Positions 42,059-50,714 of a stretch of DNA of 64,000 bases are shown here, one piece after another. Below the pieces are notes generated by a model that saw only the letters and a list, made by a program, of their open reading frames with translations, ran no database searches and had not been told where the DNA came from. The stretch covers positions 620,001 to 684,000 of the forward strand of contig NZ_CP046620.1 in NCBI RefSeq assembly GCF_009931615.1, in the 5' to 3' direction. This stretch comes from Algicella marina (GTDB lineage Bacteria; Pseudomonadota; Alphaproteobacteria; Rhodobacterales; Rhodobacteraceae). The translations under genes and the position numbers were made by a program. Each line of letters starts with the position of its first letter. Within the stretch, counting starts at the first letter, position 1.

Positions 42059-44182
42059 ATGCCCGATCTTCTGCTCGAACTCTTTTCCGAGGAAATTCCG
42101 GCCCGCATGCAAGCGCGTGCGGCGGAGGACCTGAAGAAACTGGTGACGGACGGTCTCGTCGAGGCGGGCCTGACCTATGAGAGCGCCGGAGCCCTCGTCA
42201 CCCCGCGCCGGCTGACACTGACGGTGGAGAACCTTCTTGCGGCCTCACCCAAGCAGCGTGAGGAACGCAAGGGCCCCCGCGCCGACGCGCCGGAGAAGGC
42301 CATCGAGGGTTTCCTTCGCTCCACCGGTCTCAGCCGTGATCAACTGGAGGTTCGCGCGGACAAGAAGGGCGATGTGCTGTTTGCTGTGGTGGAGACCAAG
42401 GGCCGCCCGGCGGCGGAGATCATTGCGGAGGTCGTGCCGAACACCATCCGCAACTTCCCATGGCCGAAATCCATGCGCTGGGGCGCTGGCAGCTTGCGCT
42501 GGGTGCGCCCGATGCGCTCCATTCTCTGCATCCTGACGGACGAAGCGGGCGCGGAAACAGTGCCCTTCGATGTGGACGGAATTGAGAGCGGCAACACCAC
42601 CGAGGGTCACCGTTTCATGGCCCCGAAACGCTTCGCGGTCACCAGCTTTGACGACTACGCCGCCCAACTTCGCCGCGCCCATGTCATCCTGTCGCCCGAA
42701 GAGCGGGCGGAGATGATCCGCACTGACATGGAAAATCAGGCCTTCGCGCAGGGGCTGGAAATCGTCGAGGATAAGGGGCTTCTGGCCGAGGTCGCGGGCC
42801 TTGTCGAATGGCCCGTTGTGCTGATGGGCGAGATCGGGGCCGATTTCCTCGACCTGCCGCCCGAGGTGCTGCAAACCTCGATGAAGGAACACCAGAAGTT
42901 CTTTTCCGTGAAGAACCCCAAGACGGGCCGGATCGAGCGCTACGTCACCGTCGCCAACATCGAGGCGGCGGACGGCGGCGCACTGATCCTCGCGGGCAAC
43001 TCCAAGGTGCTGTCCGCCCGCCTGTCGGACGCGAAGTTTTTCTGGGAAAACGATCTGCGCGTGGCCAGGGCCGGCATGGAGCCTTGGCTGGAGGCGCTGA
43101 AATCCGTCACCTTCCACAACAAGCTCGGCAGCGTTGCCGACCGCATCGAGCGCATTGCCGCCCTCGCTTCCGAGATCGCGCCGCTCGTGGGTGCGGACCC
43201 CGAGCAGGCCGCCCGTGCCGCACGGCTGGCCAAGGCCGATCTAAGCTCCGAAATGGTCTATGAGTTTCCGGAGCTTCAGGGCCTGATGGGGCGCTACTAC
43301 ATCGAAGCGGCAGGTGAACCTGCGGATGTGGCCGCCGTGGCACAGGAACATTACTCGCCGCTCGGCCCGTCCGACGACGTGCCGACTGCACCACTGTCGA
43401 ATGCTGTTGCACTGGCGGAGAAATTGGACGTCCTTACGTGCTTTTGGGCGATTGACGAAAAACCAACAGGTTCCAAAGATCCTTTCGCTCTGCGCCGTGC
43501 TGCACTTGGGATCATCCGCATAATTATTGAAAACAGTTTGAGACTTCGGTTGTTTCCCATTATTAATGGCACTATTCGAAGCCTCAAAGCCGATTTTTTT
43601 CCTGAACGTGAAGAACAACCGAACATGAAAGAGTTCGATGATCGCGTTGCTGTCGGTTCGGCACTTCAAGAGTTTTTCTCTGATCGGCTCATGAACCATC
43701 TTCGTGCCGATGGGGTCAATCATGATACTCTTGAAGCTTGTTCTGCACTTGGCGGTCAGGACGATCTCGTTCTCCTCGTCAACCGCGTGAAGGCGCTGCA
43801 AACCTTCGTGGAGACGGAGGACGGGCGGAACCTGCTGGCCGGCTATAAGCGGGCCAACAACATCCTCACCGCCGAGGAGAAGAAGGACGGCGTGGAGTAT
43901 TCGCTCGACCCGCAGCCGAAGCTGGCCGAAGCGGGGGTCGAGGCCGATCTCTTCTCAGCACTCGATGCCGCCGAGGCCGCAATCGCCCCCGCACTGGAGG
44001 CGGAGGATTTCACCGCCGCGATGCAGGCGATGGCCACGCTGCGCGCGCCCATCGACGCATTCTTCGACGGCGTGCAGGTGAACGCGGACAACGAAATGGT
44101 CCGCCGCAACCGGCTCTGCCTTCTCAACCGCATTCGCACGATCATGAACCGTGTCGCTATCTTCTCCGCTCTCGAAGGCTGA
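42059..44182 (+). CDS. glyS: Glycine--tRNA ligase beta subunit
   Basis: 707-residue beta subunit of GlyRS, handling tRNA binding. The opening PDLLLELFSEEIPARMQARA and WPKSMRWGAGSLRWVRPMRS are typical. The HD-like and anticodon-binding C-terminal parts follow, ending RIRTIMNRVAIFSALEG. The frame is intact. Codons from about 43420 to 43790 are strikingly AT-rich (44 per cent GC by hand count of 43501-43740, against 60-65 per cent in the flanking lines counted), as if that part came from another donor. Confidence 0.96.
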   Translation: MPDLLLELFSEEIPARMQARAAEDLKKLVTDGLVEAGLTYESAGALVTPRRLTLTVENLLAASPKQREERKGPRADAPEKAIEGFLRSTGLSRDQLEVRADKKGDVLFAVVETKGRPAAEIIAEVVPNTIRNFPWPKSMRWGAGSLRWVRPMRSILCILTDEAGAETVPFDVDGIESGNTTEGHRFMAPKRFAVTSFDDYAAQLRRAHVILSPEERAEMIRTDMENQAFAQGLEIVEDKGLLAEVAGLVEWPVVLMGEIGADFLDLPPEVLQTSMKEHQKFFSVKNPKTGRIERYVTVANIEAADGGALILAGNSKVLSARLSDAKFFWENDLRVARAGMEPWLEALKSVTFHNKLGSVADRIERIAALASEIAPLVGADPEQAARAARLAKADLSSEMVYEFPELQGLMGRYYIEAAGEPADVAAVAQEHYSPLGPSDDVPTAPLSNAVALAEKLDVLTCFWAIDEKPTGSKDPFALRRAALGIIRIIIENSLRLRLFPIINGTIRSLKADFFPEREEQPNMKEFDDRVAVGSALQEFFSDRLMNHLRADGVNHDTLEACSALGGQDDLVLLVNRVKALQTFVETEDGRNLLAGYKRANNILTAEEKKDGVEYSLDPQPKLAEAGVEADLFSALDAAEAAIAPALEAEDFTAAMQAMATLRAPIDAFFDGVQVNADNEMVRRNRLCLLNRIRTIMNRVAIFSALEG

Positions 44183-44239
44183 CGACGTCTCCGCAAATGC
44201 CCGCTTTGCTGCACTGCAAAAGGGCGTTAGGCTGCGCCC

Positions 44240-46822
44240 ATGACGCACCCGATCATCTTTCACCCCCTTGACGGGACACTCCCTGACAGCGCGCTGGTTG
44301 GCGCCCGTGCCCGCCGGATCGCACGGATGCGCAAGGCCGGCCTGCCGGTGCCTCCGGCCGTGGCGCTGGATTTCGCCGCTGTCGCCGCCCTGACCGAGGG
44401 CGCGGATCTGCCGCCACTGCCGGAAGGTTTCACTCTGCCCGTATCGCTGCGCGGCTCTGCTGGTGATTCCGCGTGGGGTGGGCCGCAGGCGATGCTCAAC
44501 ATCGGTTTCGGCCCGGATACGCGCAACACCATCGCCACGACGCTGGGCGAGGCCGCCGCCTGGGAGTTGGAGCGCCGCCTGATTCAGACATTCGGCACCC
44601 GCGTCGCCGGGCTGGACCTGGAGGATTTCGAGAACCTCTATTATGATCAGCTGAAGCTCTCCCCCCAGCCGGAGGAAGAGGATCTGGCCGCAATCGTCGC
44701 CGCCGCCCATGAATTCTACGCGGATGAGGAAGGCGAGGAATTTCCTATGGATGCCCGCCTGCAACTGGGCCGGGCGGTGCGGGCCATGGCCGGTGAATGG
44801 CACGCGACCACGGCCCGCATCCTGCGTGAAGCCAAGGGTGCACCCCCCGATGCCGGGCTGGGCCTCGTTGTGCAGCAAATGGTTTTCGGCCTTGGCGAGG
44901 GCAGCGGTGCCGGCATGTTCCAGGCGGTGGAAAGCAACTCCGGCCGACCGACGCGCACTGGCCGCTTCCTGCCCAACGCACAGGGTACAGACGCGCAGCG
45001 CGGCGCCCGCACCCCACACCTGATTTCCGCCGAGGAGCGGGCGGCGGCCGGCCAGTCATTGCCTGCGCTGGAAGAACTGTTTCCCGAGATATATGCCAAC
45101 CTGCTGGCTCGTCACGCAGAGGTCACGGCCCTCTTCGGCGAGCAGATGGCCCTGTTCTTCACCATCGCCCGCGGCGAGTTCTGGATTCTTGACGCCGTGC
45201 CCGTTCGCCGCAATCCCGAGGCCGCGATCCGCATAGCGGTCGACTTGGCCAAGGCAGGTTACATTACCCGCGAGCAGGCCCTGCTGCGGGTGGAGCCGCG
45301 CAACATCGGCGAAACGCTGCACCCGCAGATCGACAAGGATGCCCGCCGCGATGTCTTCGGTAGCGGCCTGCCGGCCAGCCCCGGCGGTGCCACCGGTCGT
45401 ATCTGTTTTTCCTCCGAAGCGGCGGCGGCACTGCATGCGCAGGATCAGTCCAGCATTCTCGTCCGCGTCGAGACCAGCCCGGAGGACATTCGCGGTATGC
45501 ATGTCACCGCTGCCGTCCTCACGGTGCGCGGCGGCATGACCAGCCATGCGGCAGTGATCGCGCGCGGCCTCGGCGTGCCCTGCGTTGTTGGCGCCTCGGA
45601 TCTGGATCTCAATCTGCGGGACGGCACTCTCACGGCGCTCGACGGCCGCATCTTCCGCGAAGGTGACATTATCACCATCGACGGTACCACCGGCCAGGCG
45701 ATCGCCGGAACGATGAAAATGCAGCCGGCGGCACCTTCGGACGCGCTAGATACCTTGCTGGAGTGGGCCGACCAGACGCGAAGGCTTGGTGTCCGGGCCA
45801 ACGCCGACACCGCGCAGGATGCCAGCCTCGCCCGCCGCTTCAAGGTCGACGGTATCGGCCTCTGTCGAACCGAGCATACGTTCTTCCAGGGTGAACGCAT
45901 CAACGCCATGCGCGAAATGATCCTTGCCGAGGACCGGACAAGCCGGGACAGGGCCCTCGCACGCATGCTGCCGATGCAACGCGGCGATTTCGAGGATCTT
46001 TTCGAGATCATGCGCGGACTGCCCGTCACCATCCGCCTGCTCGACCCGCCACTGCACGAGTTCCTGCCGCATTCGGCGACGGAACGGGCACAGCTGGCTC
46101 GGGAGATGGACATCCCCGTGGAAAAGCTGACGCATCGCATCGAGGACATGGCCGAATTCAACCCGATGCTGGGCAAGCGCGGTGTCCGGCTCGGCATCAC
46201 CATGCCCGAAATCTACGACATGCAGGCCCGTGCGATCTTCGAAGCGGCGCTGAACGCCGGGAAGAAGACCGGGGCGCAGATTGTTCCGGAAATCATGATT
46301 CCGCTCGTTTCCGCCAATCGCGAGGTCGAACTCGTCAAAGAGCGCATTGCCGAGGTTGCCAAGGCAGTCGAGATGGAAAACCAAGCATCCGTGCAATACC
46401 ACGTCGGCGTGATGGTTGAGACTCCACGCGGCGCACTCAGGGCAGGGGATCTTGCCCGTTCGACCACTTTTCTCAGTTTCGGCACCAACGACCTGACGCA
46501 AATGGCCTATGGCCTCAGCCGCGATGATGCCGGACGGTTTATGCGCGATTACGTCGGCAAGGGCGTGTTCCCCGAGGATCCGTTCCACACACTCGACCTC
46601 GAAGGGGTGGGCGAATTGCTCTTGCTGGCCGCGCGTCGTGGGCGGTCAGAGAACTCCGATCTGACACTCGGCCTGTGCGGGGAACACGGCGGCGACCCGG
46701 CCTCCATCCGCTTCTGCGATGTTGCCGGTTTCGATTACGTCTCGTGCTCTCCCTTCCGCGTGCCTGTTGCCCGTCTGGCAGCTGCGCAGTCCGCCATCCT
46801 GTCAGCCAAGCGCGGCGAGTGA
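44240..46822 (+). CDS. Pyruvate, phosphate dikinase-like protein with degenerate ATP-grasp domain
   Basis: 860 residues. The central phosphohistidine domain (GGMTSHAAVIARGLGVPCVVG region, His436) is intact. So is the C-terminal PEP/pyruvate TIM barrel (GLCRTEHTFF, SFGTNDLTQMAYGLSRDDAG, catalytic Cys813 in GLCGEHGGDPASI). The N-terminal ATP-binding domain departs from PPDK: the usual RSGARVSMPGMMDT is RGSAGDSAWGGPQAM, FTRNP is replaced by FQAVESN, and LQTR by LDAV. MLGHRGCRLGI is changed to MLGKRGVRLGI. It may use another phosphoryl donor or act as a regulatory PEP-binding protein. It follows glyS by 57 bp. Confidence 0.88.
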   Translation: MTHPIIFHPLDGTLPDSALVGARARRIARMRKAGLPVPPAVALDFAAVAALTEGADLPPLPEGFTLPVSLRGSAGDSAWGGPQAMLNIGFGPDTRNTIATTLGEAAAWELERRLIQTFGTRVAGLDLEDFENLYYDQLKLSPQPEEEDLAAIVAAAHEFYADEEGEEFPMDARLQLGRAVRAMAGEWHATTARILREAKGAPPDAGLGLVVQQMVFGLGEGSGAGMFQAVESNSGRPTRTGRFLPNAQGTDAQRGARTPHLISAEERAAAGQSLPALEELFPEIYANLLARHAEVTALFGEQMALFFTIARGEFWILDAVPVRRNPEAAIRIAVDLAKAGYITREQALLRVEPRNIGETLHPQIDKDARRDVFGSGLPASPGGATGRICFSSEAAAALHAQDQSSILVRVETSPEDIRGMHVTAAVLTVRGGMTSHAAVIARGLGVPCVVGASDLDLNLRDGTLTALDGRIFREGDIITIDGTTGQAIAGTMKMQPAAPSDALDTLLEWADQTRRLGVRANADTAQDASLARRFKVDGIGLCRTEHTFFQGERINAMREMILAEDRTSRDRALARMLPMQRGDFEDLFEIMRGLPVTIRLLDPPLHEFLPHSATERAQLAREMDIPVEKLTHRIEDMAEFNPMLGKRGVRLGITMPEIYDMQARAIFEAALNAGKKTGAQIVPEIMIPLVSANREVELVKERIAEVAKAVEMENQASVQYHVGVMVETPRGALRAGDLARSTTFLSFGTNDLTQMAYGLSRDDAGRFMRDYVGKGVFPEDPFHTLDLEGVGELLLLAARRGRSENSDLTLGLCGEHGGDPASIRFCDVAGFDYVSCSPFRVPVARLAAAQSAILSAKRGE

Positions 46823-46847
46823 AAACGCCGAATTTTCGTGCGCGAAT

Positions 46848-46873
46848 TTGCGAATCGAGCTTGCGAATCGACT
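46848..46873. repeat. Two tandem copies of TTGCGAATCGA, 13-bp period
   Basis: TTGCGAATCGAGC is followed directly by TTGCGAATCGACT. Each copy contains GAATC, a GANTC methylation site. A third GAATC lies at 46976-46980. Confidence 0.7.
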
Positions 46874-47007
46874 TGGAAGGCGCGATTTTCAGTACGCGCC
46901 ACAGTGTCGCCACAATTCACCTAAAGCTTGTTCGGACAATAATCTCGTTGCCGCCGGGCACCCGAGGTTCTTTTTGAATCTTGTTGGATCAATTGGCTTT
47001 CCGATTG

Positions 47008-47016
47008 TTATCCACA
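47008..47016 (+). promoter_or_regulatory. DnaA box TTATCCACA
   Basis: Exact match to the strict DnaA box consensus, about 155 bp before the cell-wall hydrolase gene. A single copy; not an origin by itself. Confidence 0.5.
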
Positions 47017-47124
47017 GATTTGTCCACTGCGACCAATCATCCCCTCTACGTAGAAAACATTGGACAGGAGCCTATTTCCTCGTTCAAGAAAGCGCCCGTC
47101 TTCGTAGCAAGACAACCGACTAAC

Positions 47125-47147
47125 GCGGTGTCGCCTCTTAACACCGC
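47125..47147 (+). other. Leader hairpin GCGGTGT...ACACCGC
   Basis: Perfect 7-bp stem with a 9-base loop, followed by TTT, ending 22 bases before the hydrolase ATG and 11 bases before its ribosome site. Attenuator, mRNA stabiliser or operator are all possible. Confidence 0.45.
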
Positions 47148-47169
47148 TTTGGGGATGTGAGGTTTGTCG

Positions 47170-48021
47170 ATGATTATCAGTTTGAAAGCGCGCAAAATGG
47201 CGCGCAAGTCGTTATGCGTTCTGGCAGCAACTTCGACCCTGCTGGCGGCGTCCGGCGTAACACCTGTCAGCGCCCACCGCACCGAGCTGGCTCCTGTGGA
47301 GGTCGCAGCGCAGGTCGCACTTCAGATTTCCGAGATGAAGCAGCAGCAGGCTGCAGTCAACGCTAGCGCGCAGGCACAGCGAATGAGCGGCATTGAGGTC
47401 TTCCAGCCGCCTCTACGGCTTGGCGAGATCAAGGCGCAAGAGGCACCCCGTGCGCCGATCGCGCGCTTGGCGGCAGCGTCTGATAGCGTCGCCTACGACC
47501 AGCGCGCGAAGGGCGAGACGATCGCCGCGCAGCGTGTCCACAGTGCCTTCGATTCCCGCCAGCCACATGGTTTCGACGTCGAGCAACTCGACGAGATGCC
47601 GCGTGTCGCAGGCGATGCAGAATGGCAGTGCCTGACGGAAGCGCTTTATTTCGAGGCTCGTGGCGAAACCCTGAAGGGTCAGCTTGCCGTGGCAGAAGTA
47701 ATTCTCAACCGTGTCGACAGCCGTAATTATCCGGGCAGTGTCTGCGGCGTGATCAGTCAAGGTTCAAAAAGGCTGCACGCTTGCCAATTCTCCTTCAAAT
47801 GCGACGGTCAACCCGAGAAGTTCCGCGAGAAGAAAGCCTACGAGCGCGTGGGCAAGATCGCACGGCTGATGCTGGAAGGACGCGAGCGGCTGTTGACTGA
47901 CGGGGCGACGCACTACCACACTCGCCACGTAAATCCCTCCTGGGCTCGCCGTCTGACGAAAACGGCGGATATCGGCGTCCATCTCTTCTATCGCAAACCC
48001 AGCCGCACGGCGAGCCGCTAG
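47170..48021 (+). CDS. Cell wall hydrolase (SleB/CwlJ family)
   Basis: 283 residues, start ATG after TGAGGT. The signal peptide is at residues about 8-36. A Gln/Ala-rich linker is followed by a C-terminal Hydrolase_2 domain (residues about 150-275). Its motifs are CLTEALYFEARGETLKGQLA, RNYPGSVCGVISQG, CQFSFKCDG and THYHTRHVNPSWA. It is predicted to cleave peptidoglycan in the periplasm (lytic transglycosylase or amidase-type). The leader carries GANTC sites and a DnaA box, so cell-cycle control is possible. Confidence 0.92.
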   Translation: MIISLKARKMARKSLCVLAATSTLLAASGVTPVSAHRTELAPVEVAAQVALQISEMKQQQAAVNASAQAQRMSGIEVFQPPLRLGEIKAQEAPRAPIARLAAASDSVAYDQRAKGETIAAQRVHSAFDSRQPHGFDVEQLDEMPRVAGDAEWQCLTEALYFEARGETLKGQLAVAEVILNRVDSRNYPGSVCGVISQGSKRLHACQFSFKCDGQPEKFREKKAYERVGKIARLMLEGRERLLTDGATHYHTRHVNPSWARRLTKTADIGVHLFYRKPSRTASR

Positions 48022-48032
48022 AGCCGGTAACG

Positions 48033-48055
48033 GGAAGCCCCACCCCGGGGCTTCC
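48033..48055 (+). terminator. GC-rich hairpin after the cell-wall hydrolase gene
   Basis: GGAAGCCCC-ACCCC-GGGGCTTCC, a perfect 9-bp stem 11 bases after the stop codon. No T-tract follows, so termination may be weak or Rho-assisted. Confidence 0.55.
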
Positions 48056-48129
48056 GGACGCCACTCTATGACGCGTTGCCCTGCGCGCGCCCCCTTGCTA
48101 TGCGGGGAGCGGGAGGAGGGCCGACACCA

Positions 48130-49065
48130 ATGGATGAACTAACCCAGGCCTTTGAAGGCCCGACTGCGCGGGCCGCAGCGACGGCGACCACGCCATGCGA
48201 CAGGATATCGGTCCGCGACCATATCCGCGAGGTGGAAATTGGTGCCTTTCGCGCTGAGAGAGGCCAAACCCAACGTATCCGTTTCAACATAGTGGTTGAG
48301 GTCTCTGCCCATGTTGCGGCGCAGGATGACGATGTCGACAAGGTTCTTTCCTACGACACAATCACCAGCGCGGTTGAAACAGAATTGGCCTCTGCACGTA
48401 TCAACCTGCTGGAAACATTGGCCGAGCGCGTTGCCGCACGCATTCTGAAAGACCGTCGCGCCATACGCATCTTTGTGCGCATCGAGAAACTGGATCGAAT
48501 ACCCGGAGCACTCGGTGTCGAGATAGTGCGCAGCCGCAGACCCGAGGTTGCCGCCGTTGTGCCGGTAACACCGCCGCCATCGGAGGAAGACGTACCCGGG
48601 CCAGAACTGCTCTTCCTGGGACAGGAGGTTCTGAAAGGACCGCATCTGGAAGAGTGGCTGTCTGCACTCACCGAGCGACAGGTAGTACTGCTGCTGCCAC
48701 CGCTCGCCGGATTCGACCTGACGGCGGTTCCAGCACCCGTTGCAGGCCAGATTTTGCTGCTGTCGATGGATCAGAACGCCGTCCGACTGGCCGCTCTCCA
48801 CGATGGTCTGGCCGTGGCCGACAGCCTCACCGAAATGCGTTGGGCGCTGGATGAGGGTCTGACTGTTGTATTGGCCCCGTCGCGCCTCGTCGCCGCCGCG
48901 CCGGTCGTGCCGGACTGGTCTCCGGAAAAGCCGGAAACCATCGCCCCCTGGCTGGCCGAACGTCTCGATTCGCCGCAGCTTTCTGCCGTCGGAACATCGC
49001 TGCCCGATCCGGCCCGGATATTCGCACCCGCCGAGTGGAAGCAATATGGCACGCTTGATCTTTGA
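48130..49065 (+). CDS. folB: Dihydroneopterin aldolase with C-terminal extension
   Basis: 311 residues from MDELTQAFEG. Residues about 25-140 form the FolB domain: RISVRDHIREVEIGAF with the pterin-binding Glu, LSYDTI, LLETLAERVAARIL, and the catalytic lysine in IEKLDRIPGALGVEI. Bacterial FolB is normally about 120 residues. The extra 170 residues (rich in Leu/Ala/Pro, with LLPPLAGFDLTAVPAPVAGQ) are not recognised. The gene overlaps gph by 20 bases and leads a folB-gph-folP-glmM run. Confidence 0.85.
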   Translation: MDELTQAFEGPTARAAATATTPCDRISVRDHIREVEIGAFRAERGQTQRIRFNIVVEVSAHVAAQDDDVDKVLSYDTITSAVETELASARINLLETLAERVAARILKDRRAIRIFVRIEKLDRIPGALGVEIVRSRRPEVAAVVPVTPPPSEEDVPGPELLFLGQEVLKGPHLEEWLSALTERQVVLLLPPLAGFDLTAVPAPVAGQILLLSMDQNAVRLAALHDGLAVADSLTEMRWALDEGLTVVLAPSRLVAAAPVVPDWSPEKPETIAPWLAERLDSPQLSAVGTSLPDPARIFAPAEWKQYGTLDL

Positions 49066-49705
49066 TCTCGATGGCACGCTCGTCCATAGCCTGCCAGCAC
49101 TCTGCCACGCTGGCAACAATCTGCTGGCGGAGATAGGTAGGTCGCCGGTGACGGAGGCCGAGTATGCGGCATTCGTTGGTAGGGGCATGCGGGCGCAGGT
49201 GCAGGACCTTTTGTCCGCGACAGGCGGCATACCCTCGGAAGGCGTCGAATTGCATCTCCGGCGTTTTCTGGATCTCTATGCTGCAGACCCTGTCAGCGGT
49301 TGCACAGCGTTTCCCGGTGTTCTCGATACGCTGGCGCAGCTTTCGCTTGGCCATGCGATCGGCATCGCTACCCAAAAACTGGAGGCGCCTGCCTGGCACC
49401 TGTTGAACGCGACGGGTATCGGGAAGTTCGTTACCGCCCTTACAGGTGGCGATACGCTCGACGTGCTCAAGCCCGATCCGGCGATGCTGTTGCACACAGC
49501 CGACCGCATGGGCGCCGGGCCGATCCTGTTTATTGGTGACAGTGAGGTCGACCGCGCCACCGCCGACAACGCAGGTGTCCCGTTTCTTCTGTATGAGGGC
49601 GGTTATCGCAAGGCCAGTGTCGCGGCACTGGCACCCGATGCAAGTTTCAGCCACTATGATATCCTGCCAGGCCTCGTGGCCGAATTGCTCGGGGTTTCCG
49701 CATGA
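49046..49705 (+). CDS. gph: HAD family hydrolase, phosphoglycolate phosphatase-like
   Basis: 219-residue HAD phosphatase, start ATG inside the end of folB with GGAAG upstream. Motif I is LIFDLDGTLVHS, motif II IGIATQKLEAPA, a conserved Lys is in LKPDPAML, and motif IV is FIGDSEVDRATADNAG. It probably removes 2-phosphoglycolate; another small phosphate ester, including a pterin phosphate given the folate context, is possible. The stop overlaps folP by ATGA. Confidence 0.88.
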   Translation: MARLIFDLDGTLVHSLPALCHAGNNLLAEIGRSPVTEAEYAAFVGRGMRAQVQDLLSATGGIPSEGVELHLRRFLDLYAADPVSGCTAFPGVLDTLAQLSLGHAIGIATQKLEAPAWHLLNATGIGKFVTALTGGDTLDVLKPDPAMLLHTADRMGAGPILFIGDSEVDRATADNAGVPFLLYEGGYRKASVAALAPDASFSHYDILPGLVAELLGVSA

Positions 49706-50703
49706 CAGCACTCTACTACCGGCCGCTTCTGCAGGCGGAGCGCCATCGTTCCGCAGGGGCAATCGGCCTGGCGCGCGGCCCGCTTTGGTTTGACACTGTC
49801 GAGGTGCTGACGCGGGGTGCGGAACCGGCACGGATGTCTGCCTCCGAACTGCCCGAAGACGTACTCGGACGCCTGGTGGCGCCGCGGTCGCCGATCGCCG
49901 GGCTGGACTGGTCCCGACCGAGGATCATGGGCATTCTGAATGCAACGCCTGACAGCTTCTCTGACGGAGGACGGCACCAGGGCAATGCCGGAATTGCACA
50001 TGGGTTGGCAATGCACGTTGCCGGCGCAGATATTGTTGACATTGGCGGTGAGAGTACCCGTCCGGGCGCTGCCATGGTTTCGGAGGAAGAGGAACTGGAT
50101 CGCGTGCTGCCGCTGATCGTCGCGTTGCGGCGGGAAGCGCCGGAACTGCCGATCTCCGTGGATACGCGCAAGGCGAACGTCGCAGCGGCAACACTCGCGG
50201 CGGGCGCCGACCTCTTCAATGATGTGTCCGCGCTGACCTATGATGCTGCTAGCGCCGGTATCGCCGCCAACGCTGACAAGCCCGTCTGCCTGATGCATGC
50301 CCAGGGCGACCCGGCGACAATGCAGAAGGATCCGCATTACGACGATGTCCTGCTGGATGTTTTCGACTTTCTCGCCGACCGCGTTGCCGCGGCCGAGGCC
50401 TCCGGCATCATGCGATCGCAGATCATGGTCGATCCCGGCATCGGCTTCGGCAAGACTGCGGAGCATAATCTGGCACTGCTGCGCGGTCTGTCGCTCTTTC
50501 ATACGCTTGGCTGCCCGATCCTGCTCGGCGCTTCGCGCAAACGTTTCATCGGCACAATCGGCCGCGCCGAGGATGCCGACGCCCGCGCACCCGGCTCCAT
50601 CGCCGTCGCGCTTGAAGGCGTGCGTCAGGGTGTTCAGATGTTGCGCGTGCATGATGTTGCAGAAACCGTGCAAGCGGTTAGGCTGTGGCAGGCATTGATT
50701 TAG
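49702..50703 (+). CDS. folP: Dihydropteroate synthase
   Basis: 333-residue DHPS joining pterin pyrophosphate and p-aminobenzoate. [16 protein letters not shown] and [12 protein letters not shown] are the pterin-binding signatures; [19 protein letters not shown] is in the C-terminal half. An N-terminal extension of about 70 residues precedes the barrel, making the protein some 50 residues longer than E. coli FolP. It is coupled to gph (ATGA). It is the sulfonamide target enzyme. Confidence 0.95.
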   Translation: MTALYYRPLLQAERHRSAGAIGLARGPLWFDTVEVLTRGAEPARMSASELPEDVLGRLVAPRSPIAGLDWSRPRIMGILNATPDSFSDGGRHQGNAGIAHGLAMHVAGADIVDIGGESTRPGAAMVSEEEELDRVLPLIVALRREAPELPISVDTRKANVAAATLAAGADLFNDVSALTYDAASAGIAANADKPVCLMHAQGDPATMQKDPHYDDVLLDVFDFLADRVAAAEASGIMRSQIMVDPGIGFGKTAEHNLALLRGLSLFHTLGCPILLGASRKRFIGTIGRAEDADARAPGSIAVALEGVRQGVQMLRVHDVAETVQAVRLWQALI

Positions 50704-50714
50704 GGCAGGGTAGC

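Larger units (their letters stand above)
46823..47169. promoter_or_regulatory. 347-bp leader/intergenic region of the cell-wall hydrolase gene
   Basis: No gene is seen. The region contains a tandem 13-bp repeat (46848-46873) and three GAATC sites (GANTC, the CcrM methylation target). It also has one perfect DnaA box and a hairpin just before the hydrolase start. It is more AT-rich than the flanking genes. It probably holds the hydrolase promoter. Confidence 0.5.

Noticed and set aside
43241-43801. 186-residue minus-strand frame spanning the AT-rich part of glyS
   Set aside because: It lies entirely within the intact glyS frame, has no recognisable family and no ribosome site; the compositional change is better explained by recombination in glyS.
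47008-47016. Replication origin suggested by a DnaA box
   Set aside because: Only one strict box, no cluster, no dnaA, dnaN, parAB or hemE nearby; treated as a possible regulatory site.
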